Assembly (NCBI RefSeq): GCF_000813325.1
Contig: NZ_BBQE01000011.1
Strand: one strand, 5' to 3'
From: Sulfurospirillum cavolei
GTDB lineage: Bacteria; Campylobacterota; Campylobacteria; Campylobacterales; Sulfurospirillaceae
DNA length: 64,000 bases
The notes beneath the pieces were generated by a model. That model was not told the DNA's origin. It saw only the letters and a program-made list of their open reading frames with translations, and did no database searches. Positions 7,933 through 16,845 of this stretch are shown here, one piece after another. Positions within the stretch are counted from its first letter, which is position 1. The number at the start of each line of letters is the position of its first letter. The position numbers and the translations under genes were made by a program.

Positions 7933-9815
7933 GCGTTCTCGATTTTAAATTGGTATGAAAAAGAGGTCACGTTCTCGTCTGAGAGCAACGTGATTTTCAC
8001 ATTTTCTTCCTTACAGATTCTTTTAACGAGATTGAGTCCGAGTCCAAAGCCGTCTTGAGCCTGCTCTTCGCGGTAGTACTCTTCAAAGACTTTTTCGGGT
8101 TTTTGGATTTTGCGCGAATGCGATGCGATGCTGAAAAGATAGCCGTCTTCTTTGACATGTACCCCGACCGTGATTTTTTCGTTTTCAAACGTATATTTGA
8201 TGGCATTGGTCAAATTATTGTCGATAATACGTTGTAATTTCGTATCGTTAAATAAGATGAGTGCTTGTGCGCAATCGGTTTCAAAACAAAAAACGGATTT
8301 GGCTTTATCGGCGACTTGGGCGAAAAAATCGATGCGGCAACGAACGTAATCGACCAAATCGATCGGACGTTTGGCGTAGTGAATTTGATCTTGTTTGACG
8401 AGGTAACTAAGATCGTCGTACATCGAAAAGATGCTTTTGACCGCAACTTCGATATTTTCCAAATAAACGCTTTTACCAAACTCCATTTCGTGTAGCTCGA
8501 TACTGCTCATGATGATGCTTAGGGGCGTATTCATCTCGTGAACGGTGTAACGCAAAAATTGCCTGTGCGATGCGAGAAGGTTTTTGGAGTAATTCATCTG
8601 TTTTTCAAGCCGCTTGGATTGTTTATCGTAATCGCGCGCGCTTTGTTCGATCAAATGGGTCAGCGACTCGATCGTCTTGGAATAAGGAGCGCTTTTTTTG
8701 GTCTCTTCTTGATCGGGCATAGGGATAAAAGCGGGCTCTAAAGATTCGCTCAGAGCCACGACGGTGAGCGTTTGATTGAGCAGTTTGTTGTGACCGTTGT
8801 GGTGAAAAAATTCTGAATAGGTAAAAAACCCCGATGTGGGAGCCGTTTTGGAAAACGATCCGATGCCCATTTTAATTAAAAACGGCATAAATCGTCTTCG
8901 TGCCATACACGAAAAGACGTAAAACGTTTCGACGTTAATCGTATGTAAATTTTTTAAAACCTCTATGGGGTCTTTCATCAGCGATTCCGCATCCCCAAAG
9001 CCGATTCTCACTTGGTCGCCTTCTTCTAAATTACCGCTAAAGCTGAGGCTTCCGTCTTCGTGTTTTGCAATCACGGCGCGTGCCATAATAATGCCGTTTT
9101 TTTCCATAATAAGGGGAAATTCGATTCGGGAAAATTTACCTCCGAGGTATTTGTCGTAAAAAAAAGCGGCTTTCATATCGTCTATCTTATAGACGCGGTT
9201 GTTGTGGACTTTCGTAATGGTATGTTTGAGTCCGACGGGTTTCCAGTCGAATTTATAATCGGTCGCGACATGTAAGCGATCGGAATTCAACGAAACGCCG
9301 ACGACGCCTTTGCTTAAAACGGTCGTTTGCGAGGCAATAAACGTTTGTTCAAACTTGCCGTTATCGCCTGCCATACCGCCGCAAATCGGTATCGTCGCAT
9401 CGTATGCCTCGACGCCTTTTAAAAACTCTTCGGCGTTCATATGCGTGCCGTCGGAGAAGAGAATCAATAATTTCGTGTTCGGCGTAATTAAATCGGAAGC
9501 CAACTTGTAACCGCATTGAAACGAGTCGTCATCGAGCGAATACGCCGTTTTTAGCAATGTCTGCTCAAAAACGCTGATCGAGATAACGCTTTGTTGCGTC
9601 GTAATACGCTCTCCGTAAATTTCGCCGTCGGTCGTCGTTCCGATACAGATTGCCTGCGGCAAAGCGGAGGCAAAGAGATCGACCATCTTTTGCAGGACTT
9701 CTTGCCCTTGCCCGCAAAAGAGTTGTACGAGAATATTCTGTTCCTGACGTAAAGGCGTAAAATCGATGATATGATCGAGCGAACCCGATTCATAGCAAAA
9801 ATTGTATGTTTTCAA
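7929..9815 (-). CDS. FIST-domain cytoplasmic sensor histidine kinase
   Basis: 628 residues with no membrane segment. Residues about 20-370 form FIST_N and FIST_C ligand-binding domains (markers CGGMAGDNG, VYKIDD and FMPFLIKMG near their C-terminal part). Then come a coiled-coil linker near 390-420, a HisKA domain with His in YTVHEMNTPLS and an ATPase domain (N-box NNLTNAIKYTF, glycine motif DGFGLGLNLVKR). FIST domains are thought to sense small molecules such as amino acids. The start is TTG 9815: AAGGAGA lies six bases upstream and no ATG is available. It is divergent from the aldehyde oxidoreductase cassette, so regulation of that cassette by this pair is a reasonable guess. Confidence 0.85.
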   Translation of the reverse strand: MKTYNFCYESGSLDHIIDFTPLRQEQNILVQLFCGQGQEVLQKMVDLFASALPQAICIGTTTDGEIYGERITTQQSVISISVFEQTLLKTAYSLDDDSFQCGYKLASDLITPNTKLLILFSDGTHMNAEEFLKGVEAYDATIPICGGMAGDNGKFEQTFIASQTTVLSKGVVGVSLNSDRLHVATDYKFDWKPVGLKHTITKVHNNRVYKIDDMKAAFFYDKYLGGKFSRIEFPLIMEKNGIIMARAVIAKHEDGSLSFSGNLEEGDQVRIGFGDAESLMKDPIEVLKNLHTINVETFYVFSCMARRRFMPFLIKMGIGSFSKTAPTSGFFTYSEFFHHNGHNKLLNQTLTVVALSESLEPAFIPMPDQEETKKSAPYSKTIESLTHLIEQSARDYDKQSKRLEKQMNYSKNLLASHRQFLRYTVHEMNTPLSIIMSSIELHEMEFGKSVYLENIEVAVKSIFSMYDDLSYLVKQDQIHYAKRPIDLVDYVRCRIDFFAQVADKAKSVFCFETDCAQALILFNDTKLQRIIDNNLTNAIKYTFENEKITVGVHVKEDGYLFSIASHSRKIQKPEKVFEEYYREEQAQDGFGLGLNLVKRICKEENVKITLLSDENVTSFSYQFKIENA

Positions 9816-10284
9816 ACCGTGTCTCCTTATCGTTACCTAATTACCTTAAAATGACCCGATGGCTTTTGGAAGATAAACACGTTCATTATAAAGTGAAAAA
9901 GATAAGGTTTTGCTTGTCACAATATCACACATCGGTCATTTTTTTATCCGGAAGAGGGTGAAATAGCCCTTTTTGCTATATTCATGCTACAGTCATAGTA
10001 TATGATCTTTAGTAACAAAACTTAATAAACAAGATTAAGAAAAAACATAGCTTACGGGAGGTTAAAAAGTCATCTACATCACATGTACATTGTAAAATGT
10101 ATATGCATATGGCGGGTTTAACGCGGGTGAGTTTTTTAATTATCTATCCTATTTAATATGCAAAAAGAGCATGTTAACGTATCGGTCGGATTTTTAGAAA
10201 ACTTATGGATACAAATATGTGATTTTTGCATATTTCTTGACATGTAAGGAAAATGCAAAGACTCTATTGACAAGGGGAAACAAC
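9816..10284. promoter_or_regulatory. 469-bp intergenic region between FIST kinase and aldehyde oxidoreductase genes
   Basis: No gene is evident. It should hold the promoters of two divergent units. Visible elements are a TATATT -10-like box at 9977-9982, an inverted repeat TACATT-GTAA-AATGTA at 10086-10101 that runs directly into the palindrome ATATGCATAT at 10101-10110, and GACATGTAAGG at about 10240. The last 180 bases before the ATG would be a long leader if transcription starts near the inverted repeats. I could not fit a convincing sigma-54 site or a molybdenum-cofactor riboswitch. Confidence 0.5.
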
Positions 10285-13008
10285 ATGTTAAAGAAAACAT
10301 TGATTATTAACGGGGTGAAAACGACGTTGGTCGCGGATATGGAAGAAAAACTATCCGACGTCTTACGAAAACAACTGAAACTTACCGGTACGAAAGTAGG
10401 TTGTAACAGCGGCGAATGCGGTACGTGTAGCGTTATTCATAACGGTAAGGTCGTCAGATCGTGTCTTTTAAAAATGAAAAAATTGGAAGAGTACGATGAA
10501 GTCATTACGATCGAAGGCGTAGGTACGAAAGATAAACTTCACCCGCTTCAAGTTTCGTGGATGGTTCACGGCGCGGCACAATGCGGTTATTGTACTCCCG
10601 GATTTATCGTTTCGGCCAAAGCACTTCTTGATCAAAACGTTAATCCTACCCGCGAAGAAGTTCGTGATTGGTTCCAAAAAAATAAAAACCTCTGCCGTTG
10701 TACGGGATATATTCCATTGGTCGATGCGGTTATGGATGCGGCGAAATTAATGCGCGGTGAAATTCAAGTCAAAGATATCTGGAAACAACTCCCAGACGGT
10801 GCTTCTTTGGTCGGTTCTGAATTTATCCGTCCTTCCGCACTTGCCAAAGTTATGGGTACGTGGGATTTTGGTGCGGATTTAGGACTTAAACTTCCTGAAA
10901 ATACCTTACATGCTAAAATCGTTCAAGCCGAAGTTTCTCACGCCAATATCCTCTCCATCGATACCGAAGAAGCGAAAAAAGTTCCGGGCGTCGTTGCCGT
11001 TTTGACCTATAAAGACGTCAAAGGAACAAACCGCATTAACGGTTTGGCGTTCCCGACCAATAAAGGCGACGGTATGGACAGACCGATCTTGAACGATACC
11101 AAAATCTTCCAATACGGCGATGCGATTGCAATCGTTCTCGCAGAAAACGAGAAAGCAGCACATGCGGGCGTCGATAAAGTCAAAGTTGAATTAGAGGTTT
11201 TACCGGCGTATATGAATGCCCCTGACGCGATGGCGGACGATGCGATCGAAATTCACCCCGGTACTCCAAACGTCTATTTTACCAACCATATCAGCAAAGG
11301 CTCCGAGACTGCTCCGATCATGGAAAAAGCTCCGTATGTCGTTGAAGACAGCTTCTATACGCAACGCCAACCGCACTTGCCGCTTGAGCCCGATGTCGGT
11401 TTTGCGTACGTAGACGATGAGGGTAAACTTATCATCCATTCAAAAAGTATTGCGCTTCACTTCCACGCTTTGATGATTGCAGAGGGTGTAGGTATGAAAG
11501 CCGAAAACGTTTATATCGTTCAAAATAACACGGGTGCGACGTTCGGTTATAAATTTAGTCCGACGATGGAAGGTTTGCTCGGCGTTGCGACGATGGCGAC
11601 GGGAAGACCGGTTTATCTAGAATTCAATATGAAACAACAAATCACTTATACGGGTAAACGTTCACCTTTCTGGACGACGATGAAAATGGCGGCCGATAAA
11701 GAGGGTAAAATCTTGGCATTAGAGTCTGATTGGAGCGTCGATCACGGTCCATACTCAGAATTCGGCGACTTGTTAACGCAACGCGGTTTCCAATTCGGCG
11801 GTGCGGGTTATATGATCCCGAACATTCGCGGTAACGGACGTACCGTTTGTACCAACCACGGTTGGGGCTCAGCCTTTAGAGGATACGGCGCGCCTGAAAT
11901 TATGTTCCCTTCAGAAGTATTGATCGACGAATTAGCAGAAAAAGTCGGTATGGATCCGTTTGAATTTAGATACAAAAATATCTACAGACCGGGCGATACG
12001 ACACCGACGGGATGCCAACCGGACGTTTATTGTTTGGAAGAGCTTTTCGAAAAATCCAAACCGGTTTATGAGTTAGCTAAAAAAACGGCTAAAGAGAAAA
12101 ACGCGAATGCCGCTCCTAATAAAAAATACGGCGTGGGCGTTTCCGTAAACATCTACGGATGCGGTTTGGACGGTCCGGACTCTTCTGAAGCATGGGCTGA
12201 AATTACAAAAACGGGCGTAGCGGTAGGTAACTCATGGGAAGATCACGGTCAAGGTGCGGATATTGGAACATTGACCTATGCTCATGAAACGCTCAAACCG
12301 TTGAACCTTAAACCGGAACAAATCGATCTTGTGCTTAACGATATGACCAAAACGCCTAATAGCGGACCTGCCGGCGGTAGTCGTTCTAACCTTGTCACCG
12401 GTAATGCCACGGTTGTTGCATGCCGCAACTTGCTTGAAGCGTTGAAAAAACCGGACGGTACGTATCGAACGTATGATGAAATGGTCGCCGAAGGCAGAGA
12501 ACTTAAATACATGGGTAAATGGACGGCTCCATGTACCGATACGCCTCCAACTGATGGTCAAGGCAATCCGTTTGCGGGTTACATGTACGGCGTGTGCGTT
12601 GCCGAAGTCGAAGTCGACACGTCAACGGGTAAAACAAACGTTGAGAAAATGATGTTAGCTTCCGACGTCGGAACGATCATCAACAAACTCGTCGTCGACG
12701 GACAAATGTACGGCGGATTGGTACAAGGTATCGGTTTGGCGTTAACGGAAGATTTCGACGATTTGAAAAAACATACGACCTTGACCGGATGCGGTATTCC
12801 TAAAATCAAAGACGTTCCGGACAATATTGAGTTAATGTACACCGAGTATCAACGACCGAACAACTTCTTAGGTGCTTCGGGTGCGGGTGAAATGCCTCTT
12901 GCGGCTCCTCACGCGGCGATTATCAACGCCATTTACAATGCGTGCGGCGCACGGGTAACACACTTACCGGCACGTCCTGAGAAAGTTCTAGCGGCTTTGA
13001 AAAAATAG
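10285..13008 (+). CDS. mop: molybdenum aldehyde oxidoreductase (Mop type)
   Basis: 907 residues, the length I recall for Desulfovibrio gigas aldehyde oxidoreductase. It oxidises aldehydes to carboxylic acids at a molybdopterin cytosine dinucleotide centre. The first plant-type [2Fe-2S] ligands are Cys40, 45, 48 and 60; the second cluster uses Cys100, 103, 137 and 139; and the active-site Glu in GASGAGEMPL is residue 869. All match D. gigas numbering. The middle holds the Mo-binding domains (GATFGYKFSP, AFRGYGAPE, GGSRSNLVTG). The ATG at 10285 follows AAGGGGAAAC. No Tat signal is seen, so it is cytoplasmic. A strong hairpin separates it from the accessory genes, which would allow higher expression of the enzyme. 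Confidence 0.93.
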   Translation: MLKKTLIINGVKTTLVADMEEKLSDVLRKQLKLTGTKVGCNSGECGTCSVIHNGKVVRSCLLKMKKLEEYDEVITIEGVGTKDKLHPLQVSWMVHGAAQCGYCTPGFIVSAKALLDQNVNPTREEVRDWFQKNKNLCRCTGYIPLVDAVMDAAKLMRGEIQVKDIWKQLPDGASLVGSEFIRPSALAKVMGTWDFGADLGLKLPENTLHAKIVQAEVSHANILSIDTEEAKKVPGVVAVLTYKDVKGTNRINGLAFPTNKGDGMDRPILNDTKIFQYGDAIAIVLAENEKAAHAGVDKVKVELEVLPAYMNAPDAMADDAIEIHPGTPNVYFTNHISKGSETAPIMEKAPYVVEDSFYTQRQPHLPLEPDVGFAYVDDEGKLIIHSKSIALHFHALMIAEGVGMKAENVYIVQNNTGATFGYKFSPTMEGLLGVATMATGRPVYLEFNMKQQITYTGKRSPFWTTMKMAADKEGKILALESDWSVDHGPYSEFGDLLTQRGFQFGGAGYMIPNIRGNGRTVCTNHGWGSAFRGYGAPEIMFPSEVLIDELAEKVGMDPFEFRYKNIYRPGDTTPTGCQPDVYCLEELFEKSKPVYELAKKTAKEKNANAAPNKKYGVGVSVNIYGCGLDGPDSSEAWAEITKTGVAVGNSWEDHGQGADIGTLTYAHETLKPLNLKPEQIDLVLNDMTKTPNSGPAGGSRSNLVTGNATVVACRNLLEALKKPDGTYRTYDEMVAEGRELKYMGKWTAPCTDTPPTDGQGNPFAGYMYGVCVAEVEVDTSTGKTNVEKMMLASDVGTIINKLVVDGQMYGGLVQGIGLALTEDFDDLKKHTTLTGCGIPKIKDVPDNIELMYTEYQRPNNFLGASGAGEMPLAAPHAAIINAIYNACGARVTHLPARPEKVLAALKK

Positions 13009-13026
13009 TCTATCGCCGCTAAATTC

Positions 13027-13055
13027 CTCAACAAGGCACGGTGTGCCTTGTTGAG
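13027..13055 (+). terminator. strong intercistronic hairpin
   Basis: A perfect 13-bp stem (CTCAACAAGGCAC and its complement) closes a three-base loop, followed by CTTTGTGTTT. The T-run is weak, and the next gene starts only 34 bases later on the same strand. I read it as a leaky terminator or an RNA-stabilising 3' structure that keeps the enzyme mRNA more abundant than the maturation genes. Confidence 0.7.
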
Positions 13056-13089
13056 CTTTGTGTTTAACGCGATAAAGAGGAGATCAAGA

Positions 13090-15456
13090 ATGGATTTAGA
13101 TCAATTATTAGAAATTAGCAATCAATGTATTCATTCAGAGCCTCCCGTATGCGTTGCATCATGTCCGGTTCATATGGACGTGATCGCATTTGTATCTGAA
13201 GTTGAAAAAGGTAATTTTTCCGGTGCCTATAAAATGATGGAAAGTAAAATTCCTCTTAGTCGGCTTATCGGAAAGATTTGCGATCATCCCTGTGAAAAAG
13301 CATGCGTTAGAAGTCATGCGGGCGGAAGTATCCGCATCGGTGAACTTGAAAAAAGCGTGGTTACTTTTGGCTATAGCGCACCTAAAAAACCGTTACTTTT
13401 GCCTAAGAACAAAGGCAATATCGCCGTTATCGGCGGCGGATTAAGCGGATGCGTCGCGGCAATCGAGTTGGATAAAAAGGGCTATAAAGTCGCTCTTTTT
13501 GAAAAGTCGAACCGTTTAGGCGGAAGGTTATGGGAGTATGTTTCCAAGGGTTTGGAAGCGCGCGAAATTGAAGAAGAGCTCGGCATGATCGAGCAAAAAG
13601 GCATTGCGGTGCATTATGGCGTCGAAGTGCTTGAAGAAGATTTACCTCGTTATTTGGAAACGTACGATGCGATCTATTTAGGTGCACGCACGTGGAGCAA
13701 ATCCTATACCGTCGATCCGCACTCGTTTCAATCGGAAATTTCAGCTCTCTTTATCGGCGGAGGCATTCAAAATCCAAACGCTTTAATGATCGAATCGGCA
13801 AGTTCCGGGAAGCGCGCCGCCGTATCGATCGATCGTTATATAACCAAAGCTTCGATGCTGGCTTCAAGGGAGCGCGAAGGCGTTTTTGAGACGAAATTGC
13901 ACTATGCGGCGGATCAGGTCGCGCCGCTTGCAAGCGTGCCTTTAAGCGCGTCGATCTATTCTCAAGACGAAGCGGCGGCAGAGGCGAGTCGTTGTCTTAA
14001 ATGCCAATGCGACGCTTGTATTAAAGCGTGCGTTCATATGCAACGATTTTCCATCACTCCCGATAGTTATATCCGCAGTATTTGCCATAACGAACGCATC
14101 GTTTTAGGCACGCGTCGAGCGAATTTGATGATTAATTCTTGTACCGAATGCGGCTTGTGTAAAGCCGTCTGTCCCGTGGGCATCGGTATGGCGGATATTA
14201 TCCATGCGACGCGCGAAAGTATGGTCAAACGCAACAAAATGCCGCTTTCGGCGCATGATTTTGCACTCAAAGACATGGCGTTTAGCCAAAGCGACTATTT
14301 TTCGTTGGTTCGTAAACAGCCGAGCAAAGAGGCGTCAAAAGACCTTTTTTATTACCCGATGATTGCATTTTCGGCGTACGCGAGAGGTTTGTATAAAGGT
14401 TCGGGCAAAACGGGCTATCTTTTCTATCCCGGATGTCAACTCAGCTCGACGCACACCGATTATATCGGCTCGATTTACAAACATCTCGTCGGAGTGATTA
14501 AAGAAAAAGATGCCATGAGCGACGTCGGGCTCTTTTTAGGATGTTGCGGCGCACCTGCCGATTGGGCGGGAAGAGGGGATTTGATGCACGACAACGTCGA
14601 AAAGATACGCCAAACATGGGAAGCAGAAGGTCGTCCGACGTTTATTTTGGCGTGTTCGAGTTGTGCTTCTACGTTTGCCAAGTATTTGCCGATGATTCAA
14701 ACCGTTTCGTTATGGGAAATTTTCGATACGTACGGTTTGCCCGAAGTGGATATTAAAAAAGGCAAGCGCGAGCTTTGCATTCACGATGCGTGCGCAACAA
14801 GAGATAATCCCAAAATTCACGAAAGTATCCGCAATATCGTCAAGACTTTAGGGTACAGCGTTCAAGAACTAAAATACTCCAAAGAGAAGACGAAGTGTTG
14901 CGGTTACGGCGGTTTGGTTGCTTGCGCCAATCCCGAACAAGCCGAGGAGTTTGCGGCGGATCGAATCTGTGAGAGTGATCCGGACGTGTTGGTTTATTGC
15001 GCGATGTGTAAAGATATGTTGGTCAAGGGCAACAAGAGGGCCTATCATATTTTAGACATTATCTACGCCAACGAAATCAACCAAGAGACGCCTCAAAAAA
15101 TGCCTACGCTTTCGGATCGTCAAAACAACCGCAAACGTTTGAAACGACAACTCTTAAAAGAGATATGGAATGAAGAAGAGGAGGGTGCGATGGATCCGAC
15201 GTATGATTTTGCACTGCATATTTCAGATGAGATCACGGCATTGATGGAGAAACGATTTATCTTGCTCGGCGACGTGGAAAAAGTGGTGGCAAACTCTCTT
15301 TCGCATCAAGAGCGATTTTTCAATCCGAAGAGTTCGGATTATCTTGCGCGTCTTAGGATTCAAAACGTTACTTATTGGGTTCGTTATGAAGAATCGGGAC
15401 GCGATATTACGGTTAAAGACGCGTACATGCACCGCATGGAAGTCGTGGAAGGCTGA
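13090..15456 (+). CDS. multi-cluster flavoprotein oxidoreductase with CCG domains (DVU_1558-like)
   Basis: 788 residues joining several redox modules. At the N-terminus is a GltD/Fer4-like cysteine domain (CVASCPVHMD, CDHPCEKACV). A Rossmann FAD/NAD fold starts near residue 115 (AVIGGGLSGCVAAIEL), followed by a ferredoxin region (CLKCQCDACIKAC; CTECGLCKAVCPVG). Two cysteine-rich CCG domains of the heterodisulfide-reductase/glycolate-oxidase type follow (FYPGCQLS, LGCCGAP and CSSC; then HDACATRD, KCCGYGG and YCAMC), and a helical tail ends the chain. AGAGGAG precedes the ATG. Two CCG domains suggest a non-cubane [4Fe-4S] or disulfide chemistry. The position right behind the aldehyde oxidoreductase suggests it takes electrons from that enzyme to a pyridine nucleotide, thiol or quinone acceptor. 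The acceptor is unknown. Confidence 0.85.
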   Translation: MDLDQLLEISNQCIHSEPPVCVASCPVHMDVIAFVSEVEKGNFSGAYKMMESKIPLSRLIGKICDHPCEKACVRSHAGGSIRIGELEKSVVTFGYSAPKKPLLLPKNKGNIAVIGGGLSGCVAAIELDKKGYKVALFEKSNRLGGRLWEYVSKGLEAREIEEELGMIEQKGIAVHYGVEVLEEDLPRYLETYDAIYLGARTWSKSYTVDPHSFQSEISALFIGGGIQNPNALMIESASSGKRAAVSIDRYITKASMLASREREGVFETKLHYAADQVAPLASVPLSASIYSQDEAAAEASRCLKCQCDACIKACVHMQRFSITPDSYIRSICHNERIVLGTRRANLMINSCTECGLCKAVCPVGIGMADIIHATRESMVKRNKMPLSAHDFALKDMAFSQSDYFSLVRKQPSKEASKDLFYYPMIAFSAYARGLYKGSGKTGYLFYPGCQLSSTHTDYIGSIYKHLVGVIKEKDAMSDVGLFLGCCGAPADWAGRGDLMHDNVEKIRQTWEAEGRPTFILACSSCASTFAKYLPMIQTVSLWEIFDTYGLPEVDIKKGKRELCIHDACATRDNPKIHESIRNIVKTLGYSVQELKYSKEKTKCCGYGGLVACANPEQAEEFAADRICESDPDVLVYCAMCKDMLVKGNKRAYHILDIIYANEINQETPQKMPTLSDRQNNRKRLKRQLLKEIWNEEEEGAMDPTYDFALHISDEITALMEKRFILLGDVEKVVANSLSHQERFFNPKSSDYLARLRIQNVTYWVRYEESGRDITVKDAYMHRMEVVEG

Positions 15457-15458
15457 AC

Positions 15459-15665
15459 ATGAACGAGCACATCGATACAACAACCGAGTGGGTATGCGAC
15501 AAATGCCGCCAAGCGTTGGTGTCGCAAAAAGTCAAAGTACGTTATCTTGACGGTAATTTTGAAGTCGATCTTCTCAAATGCCCTACATGTCAAATGGTTT
15601 TTATTAGCGACGAGTTGGCAATGGGGAAAATGCTTGAAGTCGAAAAAGGTTTGGAGGATAAGTAG
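15459..15665 (+). CDS. CxxC-CxxC mini-protein (DVU_1557-like redox protein)
   Basis: Only 68 residues, with a zinc-ribbon or rubredoxin-like pattern: CDKC near residue 13 and CPTC near residue 41, separated by a short beta region. The four cysteines could hold iron or zinc. The gene starts two bases after the flavoprotein stop and abuts the GTG of the methyltransferase, so it is tightly coupled. A small electron carrier or metal-site chaperone for the aldehyde oxidoreductase is plausible, with no direct evidence. Confidence 0.8.
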   Translation: MNEHIDTTTEWVCDKCRQALVSQKVKVRYLDGNFEVDLLKCPTCQMVFISDELAMGKMLEVEKGLEDK

Positions 15666-16385
15666 GTGAACGTCTACGAAAGCCCTTACATGCAAGAAGC
15701 CACGGGCGATACGTTACGTCCCGGAGGCTTCACGCTTACCGAAGAAGCGGTTCGCTTTTGCGCTTTGAGCAAACGCGATCGTATTTTGGACGTAGGATGC
15801 GGTATGGGCGCGACCGTTTCGTATTTGTATCATGCTTACGGTATCAAGGCGGTCGGCATCGATCCTTCCGAAAAACTGCTCGAAAAAGCTCGCCGAAATA
15901 ATCCTTTTGCTTCGTTTGTTCAAGGGGTCGGGCATGATCTACCCTTTGACGACGAAACGTTCACGTGCGTTTTTGCCGAGTGTACCTTGTCGTTAATGCA
16001 TGATTTGCAAGGCAGCTTAGACGAAATCTATCGCGTTTTGGCGCACGGAGGATGGTTCGTGCTAAACGACGTGTATGCAAAAAATCCCGAAGCCCTCAAG
16101 GCGATGGATAACTTTTCCGTTACCTCGTGTATGCGGGGAATGCACGATTTAGCATCGTTGCAACAGGCGTTACAACGTGCCGGTTTTGATGTGATGTTGG
16201 TTGAAGATTGCAGTGGGTTATTGAAAGAGTTGATGGTAAAAATCATCTTTTCGCATGGCTCGATGAGTGCGTTTTGGAGCAAAACGATGGAAGATAAGAC
16301 GGCACAAACGTCTTGTTCGTTTGACCAACGTATTACGCAATGCAAACCGGGCTATTTTAGAATGATCGTGAAAAAAGGAGACTAA
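15666..16385 (+). CDS. trsM: class I SAM-dependent methyltransferase (DVU_1556/TrsM-like)
   Basis: 239 residues starting with GTG at 15666, directly after the previous stop. The SAM-binding motif I is ILDVGCGMGATVSY near residue 40, with the acidic end of strand 2 in AVGIDPSEKLLEKA, and motif post-I around DLPFDDETF. The C-terminal third is helical and ends in a conserved-looking GYFRMIVKK. It resembles small-molecule methyltransferases of the UbiE type rather than protein or rRNA enzymes. In this cassette the substrate is unknown. It could be an intermediate made by the radical SAM protein encoded two genes later. Confidence 0.8.
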   Translation: MNVYESPYMQEATGDTLRPGGFTLTEEAVRFCALSKRDRILDVGCGMGATVSYLYHAYGIKAVGIDPSEKLLEKARRNNPFASFVQGVGHDLPFDDETFTCVFAECTLSLMHDLQGSLDEIYRVLAHGGWFVLNDVYAKNPEALKAMDNFSVTSCMRGMHDLASLQQALQRAGFDVMLVEDCSGLLKELMVKIIFSHGSMSAFWSKTMEDKTAQTSCSFDQRITQCKPGYFRMIVKKGD

Positions 16386-16389
16386 AGCA

Positions 16390-16845
16390 ATGGATGATTT
16401 ATCGCTACGATTATTTCGCCTTTCCTCGGCAGGGTTTTGCTGTGCGCAAATCATGTATAAGCTTGCGCTTGAAGACGAGGGCATCGAAAACGACGACTTG
16501 ATACGTGCCGCACAAGGGTTGTGCCGAGGCATCGCCGATACGCAACAAACATGCGGCGTTTTAAGCGGCGGTATCGGCGTTTTGGGATTGTACGGCGCTA
16601 AGGGCAAAGAAGAAGAGAGAGCCCAAGAGAATTTCAAAGCAATGTTAGACGAATTTCATACGTGGTTTACGACGGAATTTGGCTCAAGCCAATGTGCGGT
16701 GCTTATCGGAGAGAGGGATTTTCACGGTCTCGATCAAAGCTACAAGCCCATTTGTGCGGGAATGATCCAAAAAGCGTACGTCAAAGTATACGAAATTTTA
16801 CAAGAGCACGGTTACGAATACGGTAATAGGGAGTCGATGCCATGA
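16390..16845 (+). CDS. C-GCAxxG-C-C family protein (DVU_1555-like)
   Basis: 151 residues of the C_GCAxxG_C_C family: a helical, probably iron-sulfur-binding protein. The signature cysteines are visible in AGFCCAQIMY, LCRGIADTQQTCGVLSGG, SSQCAVLIGE and PICAGMI. Family members are often encoded beside redox enzymes and radical SAM proteins, but their function is not settled. AAAGGAG lies a few bases before the ATG, and the 3' end overlaps the radical SAM gene by 4 bp (ATGA). Confidence 0.85.
   Translation: MDDLSLRLFRLSSAGFCCAQIMYKLALEDEGIENDDLIRAAQGLCRGIADTQQTCGVLSGGIGVLGLYGAKGKEEERAQENFKAMLDEFHTWFTTEFGSSQCAVLIGERDFHGLDQSYKPICAGMIQKAYVKVYEILQEHGYEYGNRESMP

Noticed and set aside
9960..10240. 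Sigma-54 promoter for the aldehyde oxidoreductase cassette
   Set aside because: TTGC-like elements lack a GG at the required ten-base spacing.
10020..10284. Molybdenum-cofactor riboswitch in the leader
   Set aside because: I could not fold the region into the known multi-stem pattern; only short palindromes are clear.
13427..13933. Long antisense reading frames inside the flavoprotein and other CpG-rich genes
   Set aside because: They are Arg-rich shadows created by the codon style and have no ribosome sites or domains.
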